Shown here in pieces: positions 33,657 through 50,674 of a stretch of DNA of 64,000 bases. The notes beneath the pieces were generated by a model. The model did no database searches. It saw only the letters and a list, made by a program, of their open reading frames with translations, and was not told the origin of the DNA. The position numbers were made by a program, and so were the translations under genes. The DNA is taken from NCBI GenBank assembly GCA_024036415.1, contig JAMWET010005000.1:113501-177500 (forward strand). The letters run 5' to 3'. The stretch comes from Prochilodus magdalenae (lineage: Eukaryota; Chordata; Actinopteri; Characiformes; Prochilodontidae). Each line of letters starts with the position of its first letter. The first letter of the stretch is position 1.

Positions 33657-33930
33657 ACACTTCCTTCCTTCCTCCCACCCTCCCTCTGGGCTTTGTCTAC
33701 TCCCTCTGTTCTTCTTTCTGGGTTCTGTCTCATTCCCTATGGTTTGTCTCCTCCCTCCATCCCTATGGTTTGTCTCCTCCCTCCATCCCTATGGTTTCTG
33801 TCTCCTCCCTCAGTCCCTCTGGGTTCTGTCTCCTCCCTCTATCCCTATGGTTTCTGTTTCCTCCTTCAGACCCTCTGGGTTGTATCTCCTCCCTCCCTCC
33901 CTCTGGGGTCTGTCTCCTCCCTCTCTCAGC
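33657..33930. repeat. Pyrimidine-rich minisatellite before gene 4
   Basis: Imperfect units of about 23-28 bp of the type TCCCTATGGTTTGTCTCCTC fill this stretch, almost purely pyrimidine on the plus strand. It abuts the ISRE-like motif. The overlapping frames rich in Ser, Pro and Leu are by-products of the repeat. Confidence 0.9.
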
Positions 33931-33941
33931 TCAGCAGGAAC

Positions 33942-33950
33942 GAAAGTGAA
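33942..33950 (+). promoter_or_regulatory. ISRE-like motif upstream of gene 4
   Basis: GAAAGTGAA lies 89 bp before the ATG and is preceded by GAAC. It is one base short of the full GAAANNGAAA pattern. Confidence 0.4.
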
Positions 33951-34038
33951 TCTGATCTGTTTTGTACGTGTCTCTCACAGAAAGAACCGTTCACTCTGTC
34001 CGAGTCTTTGAGTTTTACTGCTGTAGAGTTTCTGAGAA

Positions 34039-39805
<5,767 letters not shown>

Positions 39806-39986
39806 AGCTGATATACCTGCACCTGGTTACTCTGCACCACAGCGGACTCTCAGCACAGAGGAGACCATCTGGACTTTAGGAGGATCCACGTCCTCGTTAC
39901 AGATTCTTCTTCTGTGAGGTTTCAGTTCTAACGGCTGTATCCTCGTTCCTTCTGCTGTGCTCCGACAGAAATAAGCTCCAGGGAAA

Positions 39987-39992
39987 AATAAA
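39987..39992 (+). terminator. Candidate poly(A) signal of gene 4
   Basis: AATAAA lies about 180 bp after the stop codon. A second one is at 40095-40100. Confidence 0.45.
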
Positions 39993-40209
39993 TTAAATAT
40001 GCAGTTTTTTAATTTCATCAAATTTGTAAACATTTCTAATGAAACAATAACATTTATTTGTCAACACCAGCTGTGTTCTTTTACACCATCGATAAATAAA
40101 GTTCAGCATAAAACCTTAACTCTATCAACACCACAACCTGCATCTCGACAATTAACACGTTCTTTAAAAAGTTTATCAGGAGAATCTTTACACGTTAATG
40201 TGCTGCGTT

Positions 40210-40772
40210 ACTGGAAGGAAGGTGTGGGGTGTGTTGTTGGGTAGAAGGTGTGGGGAGTGTTATTGGGTAGAAGGTGTGGGATGTGTTGTTGGGAGGAAGG
40301 TGTTGGGTGTGTTGTTGGGAGGAAGGTGTTGGGTGTGTTGTTGGGAGGAAGGTGTTGGGTGTGTTGCTGGGAGGAAGGTGTTGGGTGTGTTGTTGGGAGG
40401 AAGGTGTTGGGTGTGTTGTTGGGAGGAAGGTGTTGGGTGTGTTGCTGGGAGGAAGGTGTGTGGAGTGTTGTTGGGATGAAGGTGTGGGGAGTGTTGTTGG
40501 GATGAAGGTGTGGTAGAAGGTGTGGGGAGTGTTGTTGGGATGAAGGTGTGGGGCGTGTTGTTGGGATAAAGGTGTGGGGCGTGTTGTTGGGATAAAGGTG
40601 TGGGGCGTGTTGTTGGGATAAAGGTGTGGGGCGTGTTGTTGGGATAAAGGTGTGGGGCGTGTTGTTGGGATGAAGGTGTGGGGCGTGTTACTGGGAGAAG
40701 GTGTGGGGCGTGTCACTGGGAGAAGGTGTGGGGCGTGTTATTGGGACGAAGGTGTGGTAGAAGGTGTGGGGT
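40210..40772. repeat. 26-bp minisatellite downstream of gene 4
   Basis: G/T-rich units of the type GTGTTGTTGGGAGGAAGGTG plus GTGGGG repeat about 21 times. The left part uses GGAGGAAG and the right part GATAAAGG or GATGAAGG, which shows separate local expansions. The long CWEEGVGC frames are by-products. Confidence 0.95.
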
Positions 40773-40869
40773 GAAACACTGAACGCTCGTTCCTGTAGGA
40801 ACTAGAGAGGGGGTGTGTACTGGGTCTCTACATCCTGGTTACTGTAACACAGTGTAATGTGATTTACTG

Positions 40870-41945
40870 CACACCAGCAATAAACACCACAGACTAACAT
40901 CTGTATGAGTCTGTTACTGAGCACAGTCAGTACTACTGAACACAGACTAACATCTGTATGAGTCTGTTACTGAGCACAGTCAGTACTACTGAACACAGAC
41001 TAACATCTGTATGAGTCCTACTTAAGTCTGTTACTCAGCACAGTCAGTACTACTGAACACAGACTAACATCTGTATGAGTCCTACTTAAGTCTGTTACTC
41101 AGCACAGTCAGTACTACTGAACACAGGCATATCATCTGTATGAGTCATACTTATGTTACTCAGCACATTCAGTACTACTGAACACAGAGTAATATCTGTG
41201 AGTCCTACTGAAGTCTGTTACTCAGCACAGTCAGTACTACTGAACACAGAGTAATATCTGAGTCCTACTGAAGTCTGTTACTCAGCACAGTCAGTACTAC
41301 TGAACACAGGCATATCATCTATATGTCCTACTTAAATCTGTTACTCAGCACATTCAGTACTACTGAACACAGGCATATCATCTGTATGAGTCCTACTGAA
41401 GTCTGTTACTCAGCACAGTCAGTACTACTGAACACAGGCATATCATCTATGAGTCCTACTTAAAACTGTTGCTAAGGACAGTCAGTACTACTGAACACAG
41501 GCATATCATCTGTATGAGTCCTATTTAAGTATGTTAATCAGCAGTCAGTACTACTGAACACAGGCATATCATCTGTATGAGTCATACCTATGTTACTCAG
41601 CACATTCAGTACTACTGAACACAGAGTAATATCTGTGAGTCCTACTGAAGTCTGTTACTCAGCACAGTCAGTACTACTGAACACAGAGTAATATCTGAAT
41701 CCTACTGAAGTCTGTTACTCAGCACAGTCAGTACTACTGAACACAGGCATATCATCTATATGTCCTACTTAAATCTGTTACTCAGCACATTCAGTACTAC
41801 TGAACACAGGCATATCTTCTGTATGAGTCCTACTGAAGTCTGTTACTCAGCACAGTCAGTACTACTGAACACAGGCATATCATCTATGAGTCCTAGTTAA
41901 ATCTGTTACTCAGCACAGTCAGTACTACTGAACACAGGCATACAC
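40870..41945. repeat. About 53-66-bp minisatellite downstream of gene 4
   Basis: Units contain CAGTCAGTACTACTGAACAC followed by a variable arm (AGACTAACATCTGTATGAG, GGCATATCATCTGTATGAG or GAGTAATATCTG) and CTGTTACTCAGCA. About 17 units are present. A group of several units around 41130-41350 recurs at about 41570-41830, so multi-unit blocks have been duplicated. Confidence 0.93.
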
Positions 41946-42190
41946 AGCTCGCGTGACTATTCCAGGTGGTGTAAAGGTTGAAATGAGGTGAGACCATTTC
42001 GGATGTTTTGTCTGTTTAGCTCCTGAGACTGATCACGCTCAACACAGCTCTCATTATTAATGTTGATTATTATTAACGCAGTACCGTGTTGAGGTGGGCT
42101 GATAAACGAACATCTCCTTTAACATGGTTTGATGCGACTCAGACTAAATGAGCTCAGCTGAGTCTCTCTGGACCAAACTAATGACCCCTA

Positions 42191-42204
42191 CTGCCATCTA
42201 GTGG
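42191..42204 (-). promoter_or_regulatory. CTCF-like core motif upstream of gene 5
   Basis: The minus strand reads CCACTAGATGGCAG, about 535 bp before the ATG, within the block duplicated from or to the gene 4 upstream region. Confidence 0.4.
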
Positions 42205-42354
42205 CCATCTGTAGTAACACTCTCCTCACAGGAGACACATCTCATCAGAAGGCTTTAATGGCCCAGCAGTGAGCTGGACACCCTCAGTCCCCCAACAAGG
42301 AGGAACACGACCTGGTGCTGCACACCTGTACCACACATACCTACATACATCACA

Positions 42355-42636
42355 CTTCCTCCTTCTGGTTTCTCTCTCTTCCCTCCTTCCCTCTGTTTTT
42401 TCAGGTTTCTGTCTCCTCCCTCTGTCCCTCTGGTTTCTGTCGTCGCCCTCCCTCCCTCTGTGTTCTGTCTACTCTCTCTCTCCCTCCCTCCCTCTGGGGT
42501 CTGTCTCCTCCCTCCTTCCTTCTAGGTTCTGTCTATCCCTATGGTTTCTGTTTCCTCCTTCAGACCCTCTGGGTTGTCTCCTCCCTCCCTCTCTCCCTCC
42601 CTCCCTCTGTGTTCTGTCTCCTCTCTCTCTCTCAGT
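42355..42636. repeat. Pyrimidine-rich tract before gene 5
   Basis: Imperfect CTCCCTCTG/GGTTTCTGTC units make an almost pure pyrimidine tract up to a TCTCTCAGTTCAG sequence. It is homologous to the tract before gene 4 but with different unit arrangement. Confidence 0.85.
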
Positions 42637-42642
42637 TCAGCA

Positions 42643-42656
42643 GAAATGAAAGTGAA
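42643..42656 (+). promoter_or_regulatory. ISRE-like motif upstream of gene 5
   Basis: GAAATGAAAGTGAA, three GAA(A) blocks in phase, lies 84 bp before the ATG and is close to the IRF-binding consensus. Confidence 0.45.
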
Positions 42657-42739
42657 TCTGATCTGTTTTGTAAACAGAAGAACCAGGACGTTCACTCTGT
42701 CAGAGTCTTTGAGTTTTACTGCTGTAGAGCTTCTGAGAA

Positions 42740-45700
42740 ATGGCCGAGGGAAGTCTTTCAGTGGATGGGTTCAGCTGTCCAGTGTGCCTGGAGCTCCTGA
42801 AGGATCCGGTGACCATTCCATGTGGACACAGCTTCTGTAAGGTGTGCATTAATGGCTGCTGGGATCAGGAGGACCTGAGGGGGGCTTACAGCTGCCCTCA
42901 GTGCAGACACTCCTTCATCCCGCGCCCTGTACTGGGTAAGAACACCATGCTGGCTGAAGTGGTGGAGAGGCTGAAGAAGACGGAGCTCCACGCTGCTTCT
43001 CCTGCTGGACCTGGAGATGTGGAGTGTGATGTCTGCACTGGGAGGAAGCTCCGAGCTGTGAAGTCCTGCCTGGTGTGTCTGGCCTCGTACTGTGAAACCC
43101 ACCTCCAGCCTCATCATCAGTCTCCTGCCTTTAAGAAGCACAAGCTGGTGGAAGCCTCCAGACGCCTCCGGGAGCAGATCTGCTCGGAGCATGAGAAGCT
43201 GCTGGAGGTGTACTGTCGCACTGACCAGCAGTGTATCTGCATGCTGTGTACCATGGAGGACCACAGAGGACACGACACGGTATCAGCGGCAGCAGAGCGA
43301 GCTGAGAGACAGGTAGGGACTCTACTACTGCTGACTACTCATCATGAGGTGGGAGTCATTACCCAGGAGTGAAGAGGGGAAGCAACATGTGGTATGTGGT
43401 GAGGAGAAAGAGACGGTTGGAATTTCAGTTATTGTTATTTCCGTCCCGCGTCTGAGCGGTGCGTTACAGAGATAACACCAGGTGCCAAACCTGTCCAGAC
43501 TGTAGTTACTCTAAAACCATGTAATCTGATTTTAAGAAACCTGATCCGAACCACATTGGAGGTCTGAAATGAGCTCGGATTTGTGCAGGTGTGTCTCAGT
43601 CTAGATGCTCTGGACACTCAAAGTGTCTTTTGTGTGACTGGCAATGCAACAAACGACGATGACGTCAAGTCCAGAGTGATGGAGGTGCTGGAATGTGCTA
43701 TGTAGTTACTGAACGCTGTGATTCTACCTGCAGTCTAAACCTAAACCATAAACAGCCCAGTCCCTGCAGTACAGCTCCAGCATGTGCAGCTAGCTCTGTT
43801 ATAGTACTGACGGGTTAATGGACTGGTGGCCTCTCCAGGCGGTTCCCAGCCTTCTGCCCAGTCAGTGCTGGGATAGGCTTCACCCCTCCCAGCAGCTCCA
43901 GGAGGGTGAGCGGGTTTGATGGTGAATCAGTGAGATGAGTGTGTTAATATTAATATGGTGCAGAATTTTAGGCTTTTAGACTGATCATTACCACACACGT
44001 GGTTACATGACTAATCTGACCTGCCTAATTATGTGTCTCTTCGTTTTGCAGAGTCAGTTGTTGGGGATTCAGAAGACGTACCAGCAGGAAATCCAGGAGA
44101 GGGAGAAGGAGCTTCCGAAGATCAGGAATTCTGTCGGGGTTTACAGGGTGAATCTGCAGCAGAGCTGATTTCCTATTTCGGATTTCACTTTACCTAAGTA
44201 TTTCTGAAGATATATAATGGTGTTGATGTTGATGTTAGTGTCGCTGTGTTAATGCGTGTCCCTCGGTGTCCTCTAACAGCGCTCAGCACACTCAGCAGTG
44301 CAGGACACGGAGAGGATCTTCACTGAGCTGATCTGCTACTTTGAGAGGAAGCGCTCGGAGCTATCAGATCTGATCAGAGCTCAGGAGGAGGCTGCCGTGA
44401 GAGGAGCTGAAGGAGTCCTGAAGAGACTGGAGCAGGAGATCGCTGAGCTGAGGAGGAGGAACACTGAGCTGGAGCAGCTTTCACTCACTGAGGACCATCT
44501 CCACTTCCTCCAGGTAACAGCAGCGTCAGTTCCACTACCACACGCCTCCACCTGAAGGAGGAGAGAGTGTGTTGGGTTAGGAGCGTGTGGGTGTGGGTTC
44601 CTCCAGAGTGTGGAGTCTTACTGAGGTTCTATGATCTCTCTCTGCTCTGTGTTCATCTCTCTCTGTGTCTCTGTGTAGAGCGTCCCGTCTCTCTCGGCTC
44701 CTCCTGGATCTCCGGTCTTTCCCACCGTCACTGCCCGTCCTGGACACTGTTTTGAGGAGGTGGTGAAGTCTGTGTCTCAGCTGAGGGACAAAGTGGAGGA
44801 GGTCTGTGGGGAGGAGGTCAGGAGCGCGTCCCTTCATGGTAAAGGACTGGAGTATATGAACCTGCTGAAGGACGTTCTCTCAGTTCTGTAAAGAAGCTGG
44901 ATCAGCTGAAGGCCGTGTTGGTGCGGTACAGGGTAGAGTTACTGAGCACTGTAGAGGGACGGTAGCTGTGGTCCAGCAGGAGAGAGACGTTCTGTACTGG
45001 AGTTTCTTCTTTCTTTCTTGGACCGATAGGAGAACCGGGGAACAGCTGGGTTGAGTTCTGTATCTTGAGTCTCAGTACAGTATCTGGACCCGGTTTTATA
45101 GCCCCCCCGCCCTTATGTACAGAGAGGGTGTAGTGGATGGACAGCTCTCCCGACTGATTATTGCCTACAGGTCTTTAATCTTTAACCTATAGGTTTTACA
45201 ACCCCGATAATAAACCCGCTCCAAAGTTCAGACCCTGCTCTACACATACACACTTAGACATGTGCACTCTTATACACAAACACTGATATCTGACTGTACT
45301 GTAATTCAAGGATCAAGGAGGTAACATGTGGTACATGGGGTGGAACGAAATTGTAGTACTCAAGGACCCAGTTACACCCAGACAGCAGTACTTACATAAA
45401 TATACATAAATATATAAATACAGAGAGAGCAGCAGGAAATGGAGAAGGTAGCAGCGACTGGGTGTCCTCAGAGTGTCGGTGCAGTGGTTCCACTAAGTGG
45501 CGTTTAGAAGTCTTAGAGCTTCCGGAATGAAGCTGTTCCTCAGTCTGTTCGTTTTACACTTAACGCTCCGCAGCCTCCTGCCTGAGGGGAGCGGGACAGT
45601 GAGTGTGCTGGGTGAGTGGGGTCCTTCATGATGCAGGTGGCCCTCTTCCTGCATCTGGAGGTGTAGATGTCCGTGGTGGTGGGGAGGCTGACTCCGACAG

Positions 45701-47433
45701 ACCGACAGGTGGGCACGTCTGCCCCTTCTGAACTCCACAGTCCTCTCCTTCATCTTCTTTACGTTGATCAGAGGTTGTTCTTTCTGCACCCGCCAGGTGT
45801 TCTACCTCCCGTCTGTAGCCGGACTCGTCTGTGATGCAGTTAATGCCCCTCCACATTCTGCTTGGATCCTGGGAGGAGACAGTAACAGTATGTAGGGGGT
45901 GTAGGTCTCGGAGCTCTCAGTGACTCACTGTGTTTATCTGTTACAGTGAAAGAGGTCCAGATCACGGAACCCCAAACCAGAGAGGAGTTTCTACACTGTA
46001 AGTCTGAGACCTGTACACACCCGTGGGCTGCATCTCATACTCTTATCTAAGCATCCTCGTTCCCTAAAGGTGACGCTCCGTGACAGTCTGCTACGACACC
46101 ATTGTAGACTTTGGTGACGGTGACGTGGTGTTAGTGACAGCTGTGACAGTGGTAGCAGTCTGTAGTTCTAACAGGATGATTATGGGGGGCACCAGAGATA
46201 AGACCCGTCCTTGCTTACGTCACATGAGCAGCAGAACGTGAAGCTTGACTCGTTAGCATGTCTCACCATGTCAAACCCGCACACAGAGTTTCACTCCTGT
46301 GGGTTGACTCTGGGTGCAGATATTTTTTGATGATGAGTGTGATTCACTGTTTTCGTCAAAAAAAAACAAAAAAACGAGAGAGAGATCCATTTAAATTCTT
46401 TTGTACAAAATATAGATTATAGATCTTGAAATAATGTTTGTTTTATAAGATCATACAAATTATGAAGTGTTTCTGATTTGTGGCCATACCTGTAAAAACT
46501 GAGAGCACTGGAGTCTTATCTTCTGAAAGCCAGGTCAGAGGTTAATGCTGGTTAATGTTCAGTTCCTGAGCTGTAGTGTTAGTGAGTGTGTTCAGCCTCT
46601 TACAGTGTAAAACACACAGCAGCACCCAGCAGCTGCTCAGCTCTCCCCCTCTCTCTGTAGACCCACTCCAGCTTTCCCAGAGGAGGGTTTATGGGTGTGA
46701 TGTAGAGAGGGTCACTCTCTCAGACAGAGCTGATAGAAACTCAGCCTCCACATGGTTCCAGTCACTCCCCATCATTTCCTTTACCAGCTTCTGTCCCGCT
46801 CAGGGCTGCTGGTTGGGGAGCTGCAGCCAGGTGTCTGGATGCATGTTGGGTTGGGACAGTTGCTGTGTAGAGACCCAGTACTGACCTGAGTGTTTATCTC
46901 CCTCAGATTCCTCTGACCTCACACTGGATCCCAACACTATGAATAATCACCTCTGTCTGTCTGAGGGGAGCAGAGTGGTGACCCGCAGTGACGCCGTCCA
47001 GCCGTATCCTGACCATCCGGACCGGTTTGAATGTCATTCCCAGGTTCTGTGTAGAGAGAGTGTGAGTGGGTGCTGTTACTGGGAGGTGGAGTGGAGCGGG
47101 GGGGTGTTTATAGCGGTCTCATATAAAAGCATCTCCAGGAAGGGAGATGATGACTGTATGTTTGGCTTGAACAGTCGGTCCTGGGGTATATACTGCTCTC
47201 CCTCCAGATGTTTATTTGCACACAATAAGAAGAAGACTAGAATCCCCCCGGTGTCGAGCTCCTGTAGAGTGGGGGTGTATGTGGATTACAGGGCGGGGAC
47301 TCTGTCCTTCTACAGCGTCTCGGATAGAATGACCCTCCTCCATACGGTCCACACCACGTTCACTCACACCATCTACCCTGGGTTCACCGTAGATTCAGAA
47401 TCATCAGTTAAACTGTGCGGCTCAGACCAGTAG
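42740..47433 (+). CDS. finTRIM-like E3 ligase, gene 5
   Basis: Exons are 42740-43312, 44052-44147, 44280-44513, 44679-44838, 45947-45997 and 46907-47433, predicting 546 residues. RING C13-C55, B-box 1 (C96, C99) and B-box 2 (C148 to the HRGH motif) are complete. The coiled coil covers 192-301. Exon 2 has a proline inside it ([14 protein letters not shown]), unusual for a coiled coil. PRY-SPRY (372-546) has its own loops ([20 protein letters not shown] and [16 protein letters not shown]) and a cysteine in [10 protein letters not shown]. The stop codon lies in a 12-bp tandem repeat, so six in-frame TAG codons follow each other. Intron 4 contains a LINE fragment and intron 5 a Tc1 relic. By family it is an innate-immune E3 ligase; its ligand is unknown. 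Confidence 0.92.
43819..43935 (+). repeat. Dispersed LINE-3'-end-like repeat in intron 1 of gene 5
   Basis: The block has the order GGACTGGTGGCCTCTCCAGG, a CCTTCTGCCCAGT word, GCTGGGATAGGCTT and GAGCGGGTTTGATGGTGA. This is the pattern of a common fish LINE 3' end. Gene 4 lacks it at this place. Confidence 0.55.
45340..45884 (-). mobile_element. LINE 3' fragment in intron 4 of gene 5
   Basis: Minus-strand frames read [20 protein letters not shown] and [10 protein letters not shown], the very end of an L2/Rex1-like reverse transcriptase ORF, followed by its 3' UTR on the left. The conserved intron sequence is broken at about 45000 and resumes at about 45885 (CAGTATGTAGGGGGTG). The part 45000-45340 of the insertion is unassigned. 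Confidence 0.7.
46055..46350 (-). mobile_element. Tc1-like relic in intron 5 of gene 5
   Basis: It is the counterpart of the relic at 38400-38690 in gene 4, at the same distance from exon 5 and with the same truncation. Only small indels separate the two. Confidence 0.7.
46661..46740 (+). other. Exon-like conserved segment in intron 5 of gene 5
   Basis: Acceptor-like CCCCCTCTCTCTGTAG is followed by a segment open in the phase set by exon 5 ([20 protein letters not shown]). In this copy the frame stays open to a TGA near 46885, which would give an alternative C-terminus without B30.2. Confidence 0.3.
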
Positions 47434-47497
47434 ATGGACCAGTAGATGGACCAGTAGATGGACCAGTAGATGGACCAGTAGATGGACCAGTAGATGG
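47425..47497 (+). repeat. 12-bp tandem repeat containing the stop codon of gene 5
   Basis: The unit GACCAGTAGATG repeats six times. Because 12 is a multiple of three, TAG recurs in frame at 47431, 47443, 47455, 47467, 47479 and 47491. The sequence at the end of genes 1 and 2 shows only one copy of a related motif. Confidence 0.95.
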
Positions 47498-47608
47498 TTA
47501 CTCTGGAGGTGACCCAAAAAATATGAACCTTCAAAACACTCAAATCTGGATCACTGATATCGAAATACTTTGCTTGTTAAAATTAAGACAAATTAAGAAA
47601 TTAAAACA

Positions 47609-48529
47609 AGGGGTGGGGCAAACTGCCGTAGGCTGAATGGGTGGGGATAAACTACTGTAGCCTGAATGGGTGGGGTTACACTGCTGTAGCCTGAATGGTT
47701 AAGGCTAAACTGCTGTAGGCTGAATGGGTGGGGTTACACTGCTGTAGCCTGAATGGTTAAGGCTAAACTGCTGTAGGCTGAATGGGTGGGGTTATACTGC
47801 TGTAGCCTGAATGGTTAAGGCTAAACTGCTGTAGGCTGAATGGGTGGGGTTAGACTGCTGTAGGCTGAATGGGTGGGGATAAACTACTGTAGCCTGAATG
47901 GTTAAGGCTAAACTGCTGTAGGCTGAGTGGGTGGGGCTAAACTGCTGTAGGCTGAATGGGTGGGGTTAGACTGCTGTAGGCTGAATGGGTGGGGATAAAC
48001 TACTGTAGCCTGAATGGTTAAGGCTAAACTGCTGTAGGCTGAGTGGGTGGGGATAAACTGCTGTAGGCTGAATGGGTGGGGTTAGACTGCTGTAGGCTGA
48101 ATGGGTGGGGATAAACTACTGTAGGCTGAATGGGTGGGGTTAAACTGCTGTAGCCTGAATGGTTAAGGCTAAACTGCTGTAGGCTGAATGTGTGGGGTTA
48201 GACTGCTGTAGGCTGAATGGGTGGGGCTAAACTTCTGTAGCCTGAATGGTTAAGGCTAAACTGCTGGAGGCTGAATGGGTGGGGCTAAACTACTGTAGGC
48301 TGAATGGGTGGGGTTAAACTGCTGGAGGCTGAATAGGTGGGGCTAAACTACTGTAGGCTGAATGGGTGGGGTTAAACTGCTGTAGGCTGAAAAGGTTGGG
48401 CTAAACTGCTGGAGGCTAGATAGGTGGGGCTAAACTACTTTAGGGTGAATGGGTGGTGATAAACTACTGTAGGCTGAATGGGTGGGGCTAACCTGCTGGA
48501 GGCTGAATAGGTGGGGCTAACCTGCTGGA
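47609..48529. repeat. 29-bp minisatellite downstream of gene 5
   Basis: Units of the type GCTGAATGGGTGGGGTTAAA plus CTGCTGTAG repeat about 31 times. Two main variants, GGGTGGGG and GGTTAAGG, partly alternate in the left half. The right end units carry GGAGGCTGAATAGG. Confidence 0.95.
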
Positions 48530-50265
48530 TTCGAACAATAACGATTGGTCCTTTAGTTTAACCTTCACTTCAAGCAGTGTAGAGCTGTTACCGAGGGGAC
48601 CTAGTCACCTGATGATGCAGCCAGCATTTGTAACTGAAGATGGGCAACGTGGCATGTCTTTTTTTTTTTTTTTTTTTTTAATTTATTTTTTTTTCCTCCC
48701 CCTGCTCGGCTGACTACAAACGTGCTTGACTAGGTACATTAAGTTTAAGAAAACAGCCTTGTGCTTTAATGGGTTGTTATTTAGTTCAGTGTAAGCTCAG
48801 GCTGGTGTTTAACGTAGTCATCATTATCATGGTAGAAATAAGAGTTACAGGACAAGGCGGATCCAGACTTCTGTGGAAAGTGAGCTACTGGGTTTCTAAT
48901 AGCTGGCTGTTAAATGTATGTTAAGCTAAACGCTATAGGCCTTTGTTCATTAAATCTGAAAGTGTTCACACTGCCCTGTTGGTCGTTCCGGAATTTACTT
49001 TGAAAGGACTCTGGTGAGACGTCCCTGGTCTGTTATCCCGGGGTGACGAGGATGTGCTACATTAAAGAACACTGTTTATAAAAGGAGACAACTTGGAGAC
49101 ACTAAAACCCGTGGTTCCGTTTCAATAAGGGTTCTGGGGTGACGTCATCTCTTTCAGAACCTTGGTAATCCAGGTTTACTCTACCCATACTCTGCTCCTA
49201 TACCTTTCAGTCTAATATAGCATATACTGTAGGTTTTCCTCGTTTCTTTACACGCATATCTGTTGTTCTTGCCTCCAGTCTTTTCTTTTTATTCAGGACT
49301 TAGTATTTATACCGTCACTGTTGGTGCTGGCAGTCCGGGAGCGAGTGCAGAGTGTACAGTATAACACAATATGATAATAAACGCTTGAATCTGAATCCTG
49401 AGCTATTGTTTTTTTTTTTTTTTTTGGAGACTTAACTCCACCATGCTAAATCCAAAAAAATACTAATACTAAAATGAAAAGTTATTTTACATTTTTGGGC
49501 CGCTGTCAGTCACCGACCCTTAGAATCATCCTAACTTCTCACCCATGAGGGAGGGCTCCCTTCCTTCACCAGTTCCCCACATGTACATGTATAGATCATT
49601 TTCTAGCAGATGACGGGCTACTCCACTCTTTACCTTCACGCTCATACAATCCCCTTGTTATATCTGCCCGTGCCCCGGGCACTGTGGAGGAGGTCTTTCA
49701 TAGTCACTCAGTAATGAAGGTTTGGTGGCCTTTGTTTCAGATCAAGCTGACTGGTTCTCAAGCATGATTAGGACTCCCAACATCTCTTCGTCTACCCTTT
49801 GGGAAAGTTTAAAAGCGTACATAAGAGGTGAAGCCATTCCATATACTGCTTGTATGAATAAATATGGGGCTGTCTGAGCTAACACACTGTATCAGCCTGG
49901 TAGATAAAATATGTACTGTCACACCTTCTCCAGAAATTATAAACACCACTTAATCTTACAAGCCGAATTTGACACAATATTGACAGATCAAATAACTGAA
50001 CAGTGTGATCTAGAAGCACATACTATGAATAAGGAGATAAGGCGGGGAGGTTGTTCGTTCATAAACTGATAATAACACAGAGTTTGCATACGGCAAAGGG
50101 TGACCAACTCTATGGAGATCAATGGTGAGCTCTAAAGACTTTACCAGTCTCTATATACTTCAGAGCTGATCGCTCTCTTTCTCTCTTTTGATGTGCCTCT
50201 GATAAATCACGATTGGTTCAAATATTGGAGCACCCAATCACTATGGCGGACCTGGGGGGGGGTGC
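48530..50265. other. Intergenic, no gene seen
   Basis: A block at 48600-48660 resembles the 3' flank of gene 3, and it ends in a T-rich run (48660-48695). Another T run lies at about 49408-49425. These may mark minus-strand retroposed sequence. No coding exon is recognised. Confidence 0.45.
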
Positions 50266-50674
50266 GATCTGTCAGGGCACCCACCCTCAGACTCTTACCC
50301 AGGCAACGATCTGTCAGGGCACCCACTCTCAGACTCTTACCCAGGCAACGATCGGTCAGGGCACCCACCACCAGACTCTTACCCAGGCAAAGGTCTGTCA
50401 GGGCACCCACTCTCAGACTCTTACCCAGGCAGCGATTGGTCAGAGCACCCACCACCCGACTCTTACCCAGGCAACGATCTGTCAGGGCACCCACCCTCAG
50501 ACTCTTACCCAGGCAACGATCGGTCAGGGCACCCACCCTCAGACTCTTACCCAGGCTACGGTCTGTCAGGGCACCCACCCTCAGACTCTTACCCAGGCAG
50601 CGATTGGTCAGAGCACCCACCACCAGACTCTTACCCAGGCAACGATCTGTCAGGGCACCCACCCTCAGACTCCT
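50266..50674. repeat. 42-bp minisatellite, about ten units
   Basis: The unit is GATCTGTCAGGGCACCCACC, CTCAGACTCTTACCCAGGCA and AC. Because 42 is divisible by three and the unit lacks stops in several frames, open frames of 150-210 codons appear on both strands. They encode only 14-residue repeats and are not considered genes. Confidence 0.95.
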
